Positions 1-8,054 of a DNA stretch of 21,356 nucleotides are shown here, piece by piece; within the stretch, counting starts at the first letter, position 1; each line of letters begins with the position of its first letter. Position numbers and translations under genes: made by a program. The notes under the pieces were generated by a model. It was not told the DNA's origin. It was given only the letters and a program-made list of their open reading frames with translations, and did no database searches. Origin of the DNA: an uncultured Cardiobacterium sp. (lineage in GTDB: Bacteria; Pseudomonadota; Gammaproteobacteria; Cardiobacteriales; Cardiobacteriaceae); contig NZ_CALIZP010000048.1 of assembly GCF_938028825.1 (NCBI RefSeq), positions 1 to 21,356 of the forward strand. Direction: 5' to 3'.

Positions 1-171
1 TTTATACTCTGCCCATGGCAACGGGGGCAACAGAGTGTTAATTGTATTTTCACAGGCACAACATAACGCATCTGCCCGTTGCCTTTCTAATTTCTGTTTA
101 CCGACACCAGTGTCAGCATACTTTTTAGAACACCACCAAAACTCTTTTGGAGCATGGGCGGTTTCATTCAC
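1..171 (-). CDS. Possible partial coding fragment, unidentified, cut by the left edge
   Basis: Read on the minus strand, this stretch has no stop codon to the window edge. It encodes a lysine- and glutamate-rich peptide including EFWWCSKKYADTGVGKQK and, further on, a CCAC cysteine cluster. The composition is AT-richer than the neighbouring cas genes. No ATG is visible; a GTG at 169-171 could start it, but no ribosome binding site precedes it. The frame stays open further upstream into the dispersed repeats near 181-240, so it may instead be a remnant joined to repeat DNA. I do not recognise the family. A short plus-strand frame overlaps it and looks less protein-like. Low confidence. Confidence 0.25.
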   Translation of the reverse strand, partial: MNETAHAPKEFWWCSKKYADTGVGKQKLERQRADALCCACENTINTLLPPLPWAEYK

Positions 172-540
172 TTGGCGGGCCCAGTGTTTACATCGCTTGA
201 CGGGGCCAGTACACGCCGCTTGACGCGAAAAGCCCCTGCCCTGTGGGGCTGGAACAGCTCGCGCAGCGAGAAAGGGGTTGGGGAGAGGGTGGGTTAAGAA
301 AAACCGCGTAGCGACAAAACCCAGCAATTACGCTGCCTGGCGAGAACCCAGTAATTACGCCGCTTGGCGCGTACCTAAAAAACCCTTCTCCCCGTGGCTG
401 CGCTCCACAAAAACACTCGCGTTTTTGTGAGTACCCAGCGGAAGGGTTGGGATTGGGCAGCAAACAAATCGCGCAGCGACAAAACTCAGCAATTACGCCG
501 CTTGGCGAGGCCAGTGTTTACACCGCTTGGCGGCATTTGA
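172..540. repeat. Cluster of dispersed intergenic repeat modules
   Basis: No gene is convincing here. The stretch is built from repeated short modules: ACGCCGCTTGGCG-type units near 210-225, 340-370 and 495-535, each next to CCAGTAATTAC- or CCAGTGTTTAC-like sequence, and two GTAGCGACAAAACCCAGC / GCAGCGACAAAACTCAGC copies near 310 and 475. A GGGGTTGGGGAGAGGGTGGG tract lies near 272-292. The same modules occur in opposite orientation at 4636-4910, 5282-5465 and 9303-9730, always between genes. They look like a palindromic, non-coding repeat family of this genome. Confidence 0.6.
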
Positions 541-585
541 CATGGCACAACAACACGATGGCAGGAAAACGACGCTGGGCATAAC

Positions 586-3500
586 GTTTAATCCTTTGGT
601 TCAGGGATGTTTTTCTATTCGGTATTTTCAGACCAAGAACGCGGCAGCGGCGTAGTCTTAATTCCTTTGGATCAGGGATGTTTTTTATTTAGCTAGCGTT
701 TGACCCCAAGTCCGGAATGGTGTTGTCTTAATCCCTTTGGATCAGGGATGTTTTTTATTTCATACGGCTGTGAAGAATATGATTTTTTTCTTGATGTCTT
801 AATCCCTTTGAATCAGGGATGTTTTTTATTCTGCTAACCGGCGGCGAGCTCTCTTGCGGGGGAGTCTTAATCCCTTTGGATCAGGGATGTTTTTTATTCA
901 CCTTATGGGATTGTCCCATAAGCGGGGAGCTGTCTTAATCCCTTTGGATCAGGGATGTTTTTTATTCAAATTGCCCAAAAAGAAAATGCGGCAGGGCATA
1001 ACGTCTTAATCCCTTTGGATTAGGGATGTTTTTTATTCAAACCTTGACTACCGTCGCCATCGTTGGGGCATGTCTTAATCCCTTTGGATCAGGGATGTTT
1101 TTTATTCTCATGAAGGGAAGGCAATCGTGCCGCCCTGTTATGTCTTAATCCCTTTGGATCAGGGATGTTTTTTATTCCCAATGGCCAATCCAAAGTAGAA
1201 CTTGACATCTAGTCTTAATCCCTTTGGATCAGGGATGTTTTTTATTTCATTGCCGTTAGCGTCTACAACATCGCTGAGAGTCTTAATCCCTTTGGATCAG
1301 GGATGTTTTTTATTCATAAAACCCTAAACCAAAACGCCGAAAGGCAAGGGTCTTAATCCTTTTGGATCAGGGATGTTTTTTATTCTGTAATGCAGGAAAC
1401 ATTACGGTGCCGTAGGTACGTCTTAATCCCTTTGGATCAGGGATGTTTTTTATTCACTATCTTGCCCGTGAATACGCGGCATGGTTCATGTCTTAATCCC
1501 TTTGGATCAGGGATGTTTTTTATTCCCGTCCACGTCGTAAAACTGCCGCCGTAACGTGTCTTAATCCCTTTGGATCAGGGATGTTTTTTATTCTGTTTAG
1601 ATAATAATCTAGACTAGGTATGATAGAAGTCTTAATCCCTTTGGATCAGGGATGTTTTTTATTCAGAACTGCGGGATGAGTACACTAAGAAAGGTCTGTC
1701 TTAATCCCTTTGGATCAGGGATGTTTTTTATTCATTATTTTTAATTGTTCTTGTTCATCTTTTTTATGTCTTAATCCCTTTAGATCAGGGATATTTTTTA
1801 TTCGCGTGCTTCGCCCCGTGCCCGCCTTCACGTTCGAGTCTTAATCCCTTTGGATCAGGGATGTTTTTTATTCGGTACAACCAGATTATGGCTAGACTTA
1901 GCAAGATGTCTTAATCCCTTTGGATCAGGGATGTTTTTTATTCCCGTGTCATCCGTTTGTCCGTCGCCCTTGGCGTCTTAATCCCTTTGGATCAGGGATG
2001 TTTTTTATTCCAATACCCCGCCCGCTCGCGGACGCACTTGGAGTCTTAATCCCTTTGGATCAGGGATGTTTTTTATTCTAACAAAGGACATAATACTCTC
2101 CGTGGTACCGCCGTCTTAATCCCTTTGGATCAGGGATGTTTTTTATTCTCTTCTATATTCAGTATAGAATAACTCTAGATGTCTTAATCCCTTTGGATCA
2201 GGGATGTTTTTTATTCCGACGCGCGCTACCTGGGACTGGCCCTCGAAGTGTCTTAATCCCTTTGGATCAGGGATGTTTTTTATTCTATTAAAAACAGGCG
2301 ATTAGCCTGCCTCGCTGCAGTCTTAATCCCTTTGGATCAGGGATGTTTTTTATTCGGCAACCCGTGAACTACATGATTAACGCAACCGGTCTTAATCCCT
2401 TTGGATCAGGGATGTTTTTTATTCCGACTACGCCCAAGCGGCGGGTATTTATGATGCGTCTTAATCCCTTTGGATCAGGGATGTTTTTTATTCGCCGTTC
2501 GCGGGCTTTTACCAGTCCCTCCACGAGGTCTTAATCCCTTTGGATCAGGGATGTTTTTTATTCGGAAGGGAAAGAATCCAAACCTGGAATCTTGAACGTC
2601 TTAATCCCTTTGGATCAGGGATGTTTTTTATTCGTTGCCGGCGGCTGAACTACCTGCCGGAAAGCTGTCTTAATCCCTTTGGATCAGGGATGTTTTTTAT
2701 TCCGCACATCGAGGAAGTCTTGCGCCCGCGTAGCGGTCTTAATCCCTTTGGATCAGGGATGTTTTTTATTCGCAATCCTGCGCACCATCCGTGTCATAAC
2801 CAAAAGGTCTTAATCCCTTTGGATCAGGGATGTTTTTTATTCCAAGTGGGTGGCCCGCGTACGGGACGAAATCGCCGTCTTAATCCCTTTGGATCAGGGA
2901 TGTTTTTTATTCACACGGCTATTAGTTGACAGGCAATTAGCCTGCCGTCTTAATCCCTTTGGATCAGGGATGTTTTTTATTCTTACAGTCATTTTTATTT
3001 AGGCGCGTTTAAGAGGGTCTTAATCCCTTTGGATCAGGGATGTTTTTTATTCTCCTCGAATGGTTAATCGATGATTTAAATAATGTCTTAATCCCTTTGG
3101 ATCAGGGATGTTTTTTATTCAATTCCCATTTTTTGAATTGGAACGAATTGTTAGGGTCTTAATCCCTTTGGATCAGGGATGTTTTTTATTCATTACCTGC
3201 GAGAAATAGTTAACGATGACGTCTAGTCTTAATCCCTTTGGATCAGGGATGTTTTTTATTCACAGCCATCACGGCAAGCACGGAGGAGTGACACGTCTTA
3301 ATCCCTTTGGATCAGGGATGTTTTTTATTCATATTGAAGGGACAAATATCCGCCTTATCTTTTCGTCTTAATCCCTTTGGATCAGGGATGTTTTTTATTC
3401 AAAAAGGTTTAGGCAAAATATGCCGTAATCATTACGTCTTAATCCCTTTGGATCAGGGATGTTTTTTATTCTTAACAAGCGTTTGGTATTCCTCGTTCGT

Positions 3501-4235
3501 TAAAAGTCTTAATCCCTTTGGATCAGGGATGTTTTTTATTCTTTATTTAAAAGTGAAAACAAAAACCTTAATTCAGTCTTAATCCCTTTGGATCAGGGAT
3601 GTTTTTTATTCCGATTGAAAGGTTGCGTGCATACGGCGAAAATCCGGTCTTAATCCCTTTGGATCAGGGATGTTTTTTATTCAAGCCGAAGTGTGAAAAC
3701 AACGATAGACACCTGTTGTCTTAATCCCTTTGGATCAGGGATGTTTTTTATTCTCAGATTGTCAAAACGTAAACCTCAAACATAAGGTCTTAATCCCTTT
3801 GGATCAGGGATGTTTTTTATTCGCTACTGCTGCTAGCAAAACAGAAAAAGTAACGGGTCTTAATCCCTTTGGATCAGGGATGTTTTTTATTCTACAACAA
3901 CGCGGAAAACCAAAGTAAAGCCGCAGTCTTAATCCCTTTGGATCAGGGATGTTTTTTATTCAATGCGGCAGGGCAACAGCCGCCGCACAATTGTCTTAAT
4001 CCCTTTGGATCAGGGATGTTTTTTATTCCTTTTCCCGCCGCGAGGTGGTGGAGAAGACCACGTCTTAATCCCTTTGGATCAGGGATGTTTTTTATTCGGC
4101 ACCGTGCGGGACGCCATCGAGCGGCTGATAGTCTTAATCCCTTTGGATCAGGGATGTTTTTTATTCACCACGGTGGAGGCCTATCAGCTCCTATGGAGCG
4201 TCTTAATCCCTTTGGATCAGGGATGTTTTTTATTC
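586..4235 (-). CRISPR. Type III CRISPR array, 53 repeats and 52 spacers
   Basis: A 36-bp repeat recurs about every 69-70 bp, with unique spacers of about 31-37 bp. On the plus strand the unit begins GTCTTAATCCC, has a central TTTGGATCA, then GGGATG, and ends TTTTTTATTC. ATCCC and GGGAT can form a 5-bp stem. I counted 53 copies starting at 586, 655, 725, 796 and so on to 4200. The leftmost copy (586-620) is 35 bp and degenerate. Single-base variants occur at copies 2, 4, 7, 12 and 18, and a final T replaces C in copies 2, 3 and 10. I saw no variant from copy 19 onward. Repeat decay on the left places the leader on the right, so the precursor RNA runs on the minus strand and mature crRNAs would start with ATTAAGAC. 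Short frames inside the array (MDQGCFLF, LNPFGSGMFF) are translations of the repeat. Confidence 0.98.
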
Positions 4236-4464
4236 AGTATGCTGTATTTTTCCTCCGTATTTTCAATAGGTTGAGAAGATGCATTCCAAAGATTGAAGGT
4301 GCGGAAAAGTTGTTGCATTTTTACCACGGTTGTTGTTTTGAGGCTACTGGTAGGAGTCAGGAGTGTGTCCTTCTTTTCGAGAAGGGTATGTTTGGGGGGC
4401 GGCAAATGCTGGTCAGGATTAAAGGTATATGTACGGGTTGAATGTTCCCATATCTATGGAAGGT

Positions 4465-4493
4465 ATTTTATTTTATCCGGATTGAGAATTCAA
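4465..4493 (-). promoter_or_regulatory. Candidate promoter for CRISPR precursor RNA
   Basis: On the minus strand TTGAAT (4488-4493) and TAAAAT (4465-4470) are separated by exactly 17 nt, a sigma70-like spacing with 4/6 and 5/6 consensus matches. Transcription would start near 4458 and cross about 220 nt of leader before the first repeat. A weaker alternative (TTGAAA at 4261-4266, CATACT at 4236-4241, 19-nt spacing) lies directly beside the array. Confidence 0.4.
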
Positions 4494-4507
4494 TGTCTTG
4501 TGCGTCA

Positions 4508-4530
4508 GTTTATCCCTTTTGTGCAGGGAC
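4508..4530. other. Repeat-like sequence inside the leader
   Basis: ATCCCTTT (4512-4519) and CAGGGA (4524-4529) match the central part of the CRISPR repeat at the same spacing, about 15 of 21 positions overall. The outer parts of the repeat are absent. It lies just upstream of the candidate leader promoter and about 275 bp from the first true repeat. It could be a decayed repeat, a protein-binding site sharing the palindrome, or chance. Confidence 0.35.
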
Positions 4531-4635
4531 AGCCTGTTGTTAGAGATCGGTTTTTGGCCATTTTATGGTGATTTTTTCATGAATGCTATATGGGATGTTT
4601 TTATGCGGTTTTTGTTGATGTTTCGTCAAGGTGGT

Positions 4636-4910
4636 TGGGGCTGTCAAGCGGTGTGTTTATGCGGTTCTTCATTATGGATTTGCCCTGCACGCCTCCCCAG
4701 TGCCCGGTGATGGAAGAGGGAGGGCTTTTTTGTGCGGTTTTTGGTTTGGGACGTAGCAAGCGGCGTGGTTGTCGGGCTCGCAAAGCGGGATAAATACGGG
4801 ATTCCCCCTTTTTCCCGTCGCAACACGCTCTCTTCCCCGCAAGCGGGGGAAGGGATTTTGCACCAAGCGGCGTGGTTGCCGGATTTTGTCGCTTCGCGAA
4901 TTTGTCTCCT
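4636..4910. repeat. Dispersed repeat modules between leader and cas2
   Basis: Copies of a module resembling CAAGCGGCGTGGTTGCCGG occur near 4644, 4757 and 4864. The last is followed by ATTTTGTCGCTTCGCG, which also appears at 9313-9352 and, inverted, at 300-335 and 470-500. A near-palindrome CTTCCCCGC/GCGGGGGAAG at 4832-4852 has an AA loop. Together with 4911-4985, this stretch contains no gene I can support. Confidence 0.6.
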
Positions 4911-4985
4911 CTTCCCCCAATGTTTCTTTCAATGGTTTCGTTAGCGACCGGTATTTGTGCTGCCCGGCGTTTTCGTGTGCAAGGG

Positions 4986-5246
4986 TTAGAGGCAGTAAAT
5001 GCCTTCCGGGATTTTGCCGCCGAGTTCGAGACGCAGGCTGTCGGCGGGCAGCGGATAGGCGCGGATGTCGTCTTCGCGGCGGTCGATGAGGCGGGCAAGT
5101 TGGGCCCAGCAGTATTCGAAGCGGCCGCGCGAGGCGGTGAAGAGAAAGGTGCTGTTTTGCAGGGGGATGGCGTTGTCGGTGAGGTAGCGGTGCACGCGTT
5201 GCAGGCGTTTGGGTGAGGCGATGTCGTAGGCAATGAGGTAGGGCAT
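4986..5246 (-). CDS. cas2: Cas2, array-proximal copy
   Basis: This 86-residue protein is a Cas2, the small ferredoxin-fold subunit that bridges Cas1 dimers during spacer integration. It opens with MPYLIAYDI, placing the conserved aspartate at residue 8, followed by the PKRLQRVHRYL helix and the PLQNSTFLF strand, and ends LGGKIPEGIYCL. The ATG at 5246 is chosen because GGAGAA sits about 7 nt upstream and the Cas2 fold begins there; a longer in-frame extension is low-complexity. It is the gene nearest the leader and is separated from cas1 by 293 bp of repeat-bearing DNA. It is clearly different in sequence from the cas2 upstream of cas1, so it is not a recent duplicate. Identity is well supported; which Cas2 partners this Cas1 is unknown. 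Confidence 0.93.
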   Translation of the reverse strand: MPYLIAYDIASPKRLQRVHRYLTDNAIPLQNSTFLFTASRGRFEYCWAQLARLIDRREDDIRAYPLPADSLRLELGGKIPEGIYCL

Positions 5247-5539
5247 GGGGTTCTCCGTTTTTTTTGCCGCTCGTCGGTGTTTTGTCAGGCGGTGTGGCTG
5301 CCGGGTTTGTGCCGGTATTTTTATCTTTGGAGGCGTCGCCGGCAATGTCTCTGCATTCTTTCCTTTTCGTAGTGTGGTCGTGTCAGCGGGGGATGTTGCC
5401 ATTTTTTATTTCGTTCGCAGGACGAATGCCCCCGCCCCTACCCCCTCTCCCGCAAGCGGGAGAGGAAGCTTCCTTTGTTTTTTCAATCATTTTTACAACT
5501 ATCGGGATGTGTGGATATCTGTGGTTCGCAAGGCATTGG
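5247..5539. repeat. Intergenic gap between cas1 and cas2 with strong palindrome
   Basis: No gene is evident. A perfect 10-bp inverted repeat CCTCTCCCGC/GCGGGAGAGG with an AA loop lies at 5444-5465. A GTCAGGCGGTGTGGCTGCCGGG module near 5282-5303 resembles the dispersed family. Nearly identical palindromes occur at 4832-4852 and 9678-9701. The hairpin could slow or end transcription between cas1 and the second cas2, but it lacks a U-run. Confidence 0.6.
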
Positions 5540-6544
5540 TCAGATGGTGGTGAGGTCGTCGTCTTCGTTGAAGGCGGCGATGTATGGGCGCATGTCGGGC
5601 TGCCGGTCGGCGGCAGTGGCCAGGGTGTGCAGCAGGTTCAGGCATTGTTCGCGCATGGTTTTGCGCCATTCTTTGGCGCGGTTTTCGTAGGCGGGGTAGT
5701 AGCGACCGCGTGCGGCTTTGCCCATGTTGCAGGCTTCGCCGCGCATGGTGAAGTCTTCGGGGCGCAGGGTGTGTTCGCGGAAGAGTTCGATGGCCCAGGC
5801 GGTGATGAGCGGGCGCAGGGGTTCGATGAGGTCGCAGGCGAGGGATTCGCGGCCGTGGGTGAGGTTGTGGTAGTAGCCGATGTAGGGGTCGAGGCCGGTG
5901 AGGTGGATTTGGCGCACCATGTCGTGGTGCAGCAGGGTGTAGCCGAGGGAGAGGGCGACGTTGTAGGGGTCGCGCGGCGGGTTGCGGTTGCGTTCGCGGA
6001 AGTTGAGGCTGGCGGGGAGGATGCTCGCGATGCCATTGAAGGCCGCTGCTGCCGCCTGGCCTTCGATGCCGCGCAGGGTGGCGGTGTCGGCGATGGGGCG
6101 GGCGAGCTGGTCGAGGGTGCGTTCGAGTTGGGCGATGGGGTGGTGCAGGCGGTTTTGCGCGATGTGCGGTTGTGCTTGCTGGTTTTGCAGGAGGGCGAGG
6201 TCGCCCCGGATTTTTGCCGTGACGAGTTCTTGCGCGAAGGCGGCGCAGAAGGCGGGGTCGGTGCTGTAATGGGCCTGGATGACGCGACGGGCGGCGTCTT
6301 TGCGGGCGCAGGGCATGAGGAGGGTAATGCGGTGGTTGCGGCCGTCGAAGACGAGGACGCCGATGTCGTGTTCGCCGAGTTTGCCGAGCACGTCGGCGCT
6401 GAGGGCGAGGTCGCCCCGGATGCAGATGCGGTCGATAATGTTGAGCGGCAGGGTGCTGGTGCGGAGACCGTCCTGGTAGAAGATGAGGGCGTCGCCGTCG
6501 ATGGCGAGGCGCAGGTTTTTGCGGTCGATGTAGAGGGTACTCAT
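5540..6544 (-). CDS. cas1: Cas1 integrase
   Basis: Cas1 is the metal-dependent integrase that inserts new spacers at the leader end of the array. The 334-residue protein has the usual length and two domains: an N-terminal beta-rich part (MSTLYIDRKNLRLAIDGD) and a helical catalytic part. Metal ligands are visible as E161 in RGIEGQAAAAAF, H226 in GYYH and D238 in LACDLIEPLRP. The ATG at 6544 lies 6 bp beyond the end of the upstream cas2. No good ribosome binding site is seen, so translation is probably coupled to cas2. There is no fused reverse transcriptase, unlike some type III Cas1 proteins, so RNA-templated acquisition is not indicated. Identity is secure. Confidence 0.97.
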   Translation of the reverse strand: MSTLYIDRKNLRLAIDGDALIFYQDGLRTSTLPLNIIDRICIRGDLALSADVLGKLGEHDIGVLVFDGRNHRITLLMPCARKDAARRVIQAHYSTDPAFCAAFAQELVTAKIRGDLALLQNQQAQPHIAQNRLHHPIAQLERTLDQLARPIADTATLRGIEGQAAAAAFNGIASILPASLNFRERNRNPPRDPYNVALSLGYTLLHHDMVRQIHLTGLDPYIGYYHNLTHGRESLACDLIEPLRPLITAWAIELFREHTLRPEDFTMRGEACNMGKAARGRYYPAYENRAKEWRKTMREQCLNLLHTLATAADRQPDMRPYIAAFNEDDDLTTI

Positions 6545-6550
6545 GGGGGG

Positions 6551-6832
6551 TCACATGATGATGAAGGGGTCTTGCCCGATTTGCGTGGCTTTGCCGAGCA
6601 GGCGCGGCGTGCTTTTTTCGCCGAGGTGGAAGATGTGCAGGCGGTCGGTACCGGGGTCGATGTTGTCCACGGCGATTTGACAGACGCGGCGGTATTCGGC
6701 GGCGGTCAGCCAGCATTCGAAGAGGGATTTTTGTCCGCCGGTGGCGTAGCCTTGCAGGAGGCGGCGGACGTGGCGCTGCCGGTCGGGGGCAGAGATGTCG
6801 TAGGCGATGATGTAGAGGCTGCGGTAGGGCAT
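6551..6832 (-). CDS. cas2: Cas2, copy upstream of cas1
   Basis: This is a second Cas2 of 93 residues, starting MPYRSLYIIAYDIS with the conserved aspartate at residue 12, followed by APDRQRHVRRLLQGYA and QKSLFECWLT. Its C-terminal end GQDPFIIM differs from the other copy. It is immediately upstream of cas1, so the two are probably co-translated and this is the likelier Cas1 partner. The start is the ATG at 6832, preceded by AAGGGAAA. A 48-bp gap separates it from card1. Two unlike Cas2 proteins with only one Cas1 is an uncommon layout. Confidence 0.95.
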   Translation of the reverse strand: MPYRSLYIIAYDISAPDRQRHVRRLLQGYATGGQKSLFECWLTAAEYRRVCQIAVDNIDPGTDRLHIFHLGEKSTPRLLGKATQIGQDPFIIM

Positions 6833-6880
6833 GGGGTTTCCCTTTTGGAGCTAGGGGAGCCGGGCGGGGCTCTCCTGCCA

Positions 6881-8038
6881 TTATCGGTTTTTGGCGGTGA
6901 TCCAGTTTTCGATGGTTTTGCGCAGGCCGGCCAGGGCTTTGTTTTCCAGGATTTTGATGTCTGCCCCTTTGGCACGGTCGCGGACGTGTGGTTTGAGTTC
7001 GCGGTAGGAAACAAAGGCGGTTTGAGTGCGCAGGCCGCCGAGTTTTTTCAGGGTTTCGAGTTTGTAGAGTTCGTTTTGTGCCTGGCCTTCGCTTTTGTTG
7101 TTGTAGTTTTTGGTTTTGCATTCGAGCACGTAGAGGGCATTGTGGTGCAGGAAGGCGATGTCCAGTTCGTTCTTTTGGGTGATGCCTTTTTGGGCGTTCT
7201 GAATTTCCACATTCAGGGCGATGTCCTGAATGCCGGCGATTTTTTTGATTTCGCTGAAAACGTATTCTTCCAGCCAGCCGCCGTTAATGTAGGTACGGGC
7301 GTCTTTGTCGCTGAAACGGATGTGGTTGCCGCTGCGGGTAAGCAGGTTTTCTCTTGCAAACAGGTTTAGCAAGGCGTCCAGGTTTTTGACGGTCGGTTTG
7401 CGCAGCAGGATGTCCAGAGTGTTGGGGTTTGTCTCTATTGCAGCCGAGATGTCGCCGTTCAGGACGGTGAGGGCATCGGCAAAGCGTTCGGGGGCGATAG
7501 CCAGGGTTTCGCCGATTTTTTGCCGCCCGGGCGGGACACTGCGGGCGATGTTATTTGCGCTGCTGACCGGGTAGCCATGCAGTTGTAGGTAGTCTTCCAG
7601 CCGGATTTGCGCCGGTTGCAGGGTGATACGTTCGTTTTTGTCGAGGAGGAGGACTTCGTTGCTGGTCGCGGTGAAGTAGAAGGTGGGGTAGCCCGCGTCG
7701 CGGAAGGTGGTGTAGGCGGCTATCGCCATGAGTTTGGTGCCACCGGTGAGGTTGAGGGCGATGTGTTCTTTGTCTTCGCCGCGTTCCAGCAATTGGGTCA
7801 GCACTTTGTCTTCTATTTCCTGCATGTCGTATTCGCCGGCGATGGCGATGGTGTGGATTTTAGCACCACAGCATTCTTTCATGGTTTTGGCCAGTGCTTC
7901 GGCTTTGCCGTTTTGCTGCATTTTTTCCGTGGCCAGCAGGATGACTTCTTTGGGGCGGAAGTCTTTGTCGAGCACGGGGATGTAGTTGGGGATGGGCTGA
8001 TCGGAGACGATGCAGACGTGGGTGTTGTATTTGTGCAT
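6881..8038 (-). CDS. Card1/Can2-type CARF nuclease (DUF1887 family)
   Basis: The 385-residue protein matches the Card1/Can2 family of cyclic-oligoadenylate-activated nucleases, usually about 370-400 residues. The N-terminal CARF domain carries the ligand-binding motif NLTGGTK at 96-102. The C-terminal PD-(D/E)xK domain shows GGWLEEYVF (253-261), NELDIAF with D293, and LECKTK with E306 and K308, the expected catalytic set. Characterised relatives bind cyclic tetra-adenylate and cut single-stranded or supercoiled DNA and RNA. Here it would respond to cA4 made by Cmr2. The gene lies 16 bp downstream of csx16, a predicted cA-degrading enzyme, so effector and brake are co-expressed. The start at 8038 has AAGGAAAG upstream. 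The ligand and the nucleic acid preference are inferred from the family. Confidence 0.9.
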   Translation of the reverse strand: MHKYNTHVCIVSDQPIPNYIPVLDKDFRPKEVILLATEKMQQNGKAEALAKTMKECCGAKIHTIAIAGEYDMQEIEDKVLTQLLERGEDKEHIALNLTGGTKLMAIAAYTTFRDAGYPTFYFTATSNEVLLLDKNERITLQPAQIRLEDYLQLHGYPVSSANNIARSVPPGRQKIGETLAIAPERFADALTVLNGDISAAIETNPNTLDILLRKPTVKNLDALLNLFARENLLTRSGNHIRFSDKDARTYINGGWLEEYVFSEIKKIAGIQDIALNVEIQNAQKGITQKNELDIAFLHHNALYVLECKTKNYNNKSEGQAQNELYKLETLKKLGGLRTQTAFVSYRELKPHVRDRAKGADIKILENKALAGLRKTIENWITAKNR

Positions 8039-8054
8039 GGTGCTTTCCTTGGGG

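Larger units (their letters stand above)
4236..4640 (-). promoter_or_regulatory. CRISPR leader region
   Basis: This AT-rich stretch of about 400 bp touches the intact end of the array and has no credible gene. Features seen: a perfect hairpin CCTTCT/AGAAGG with a 5-nt loop at 4369-4385; a promoter-like pair at 4465-4493; and a sequence resembling the core of the CRISPR repeat at 4508-4530. A leader is expected here because repeats on this side are uniform while those on the far side have decayed. Where the leader ends is unclear. Beyond about 4636 the DNA becomes dispersed repeat modules. Confidence 0.7.

Noticed and set aside
541..585. A further old spacer and repeat to the left of the first counted repeat
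   Set aside because: The 34 bp before 586 could be a spacer, but no recognisable repeat precedes it.
2343..4274. Several short plus-strand frames inside the array with repeated MDQGCFLF or LNPFGSGMFF peptides
   Set aside because: They are translations of the 36-bp CRISPR repeat, whose period keeps some frames open; they have no ribosome binding sites and are not proteins.
5540..6544. Possible reverse transcriptase-Cas1 fusion, as in some type III systems
   Set aside because: The protein is 334 residues and starts at the normal Cas1 N-terminus; no YxDD-type domain is present in or next to it.
5499..7121. A 540-codon minus-strand frame over cas1 and cas2
   Set aside because: It is rich in P, R and H with no domain pattern; it is an out-of-frame shadow of cas1 and cas2.
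5264..7369. A 701-codon plus-strand frame opposite cas1, cas2 and card1
   Set aside because: Its product is low-complexity V/G/A/E/D sequence typical of the antisense of GC-rich genes, and the minus strand encodes clear Cas proteins.
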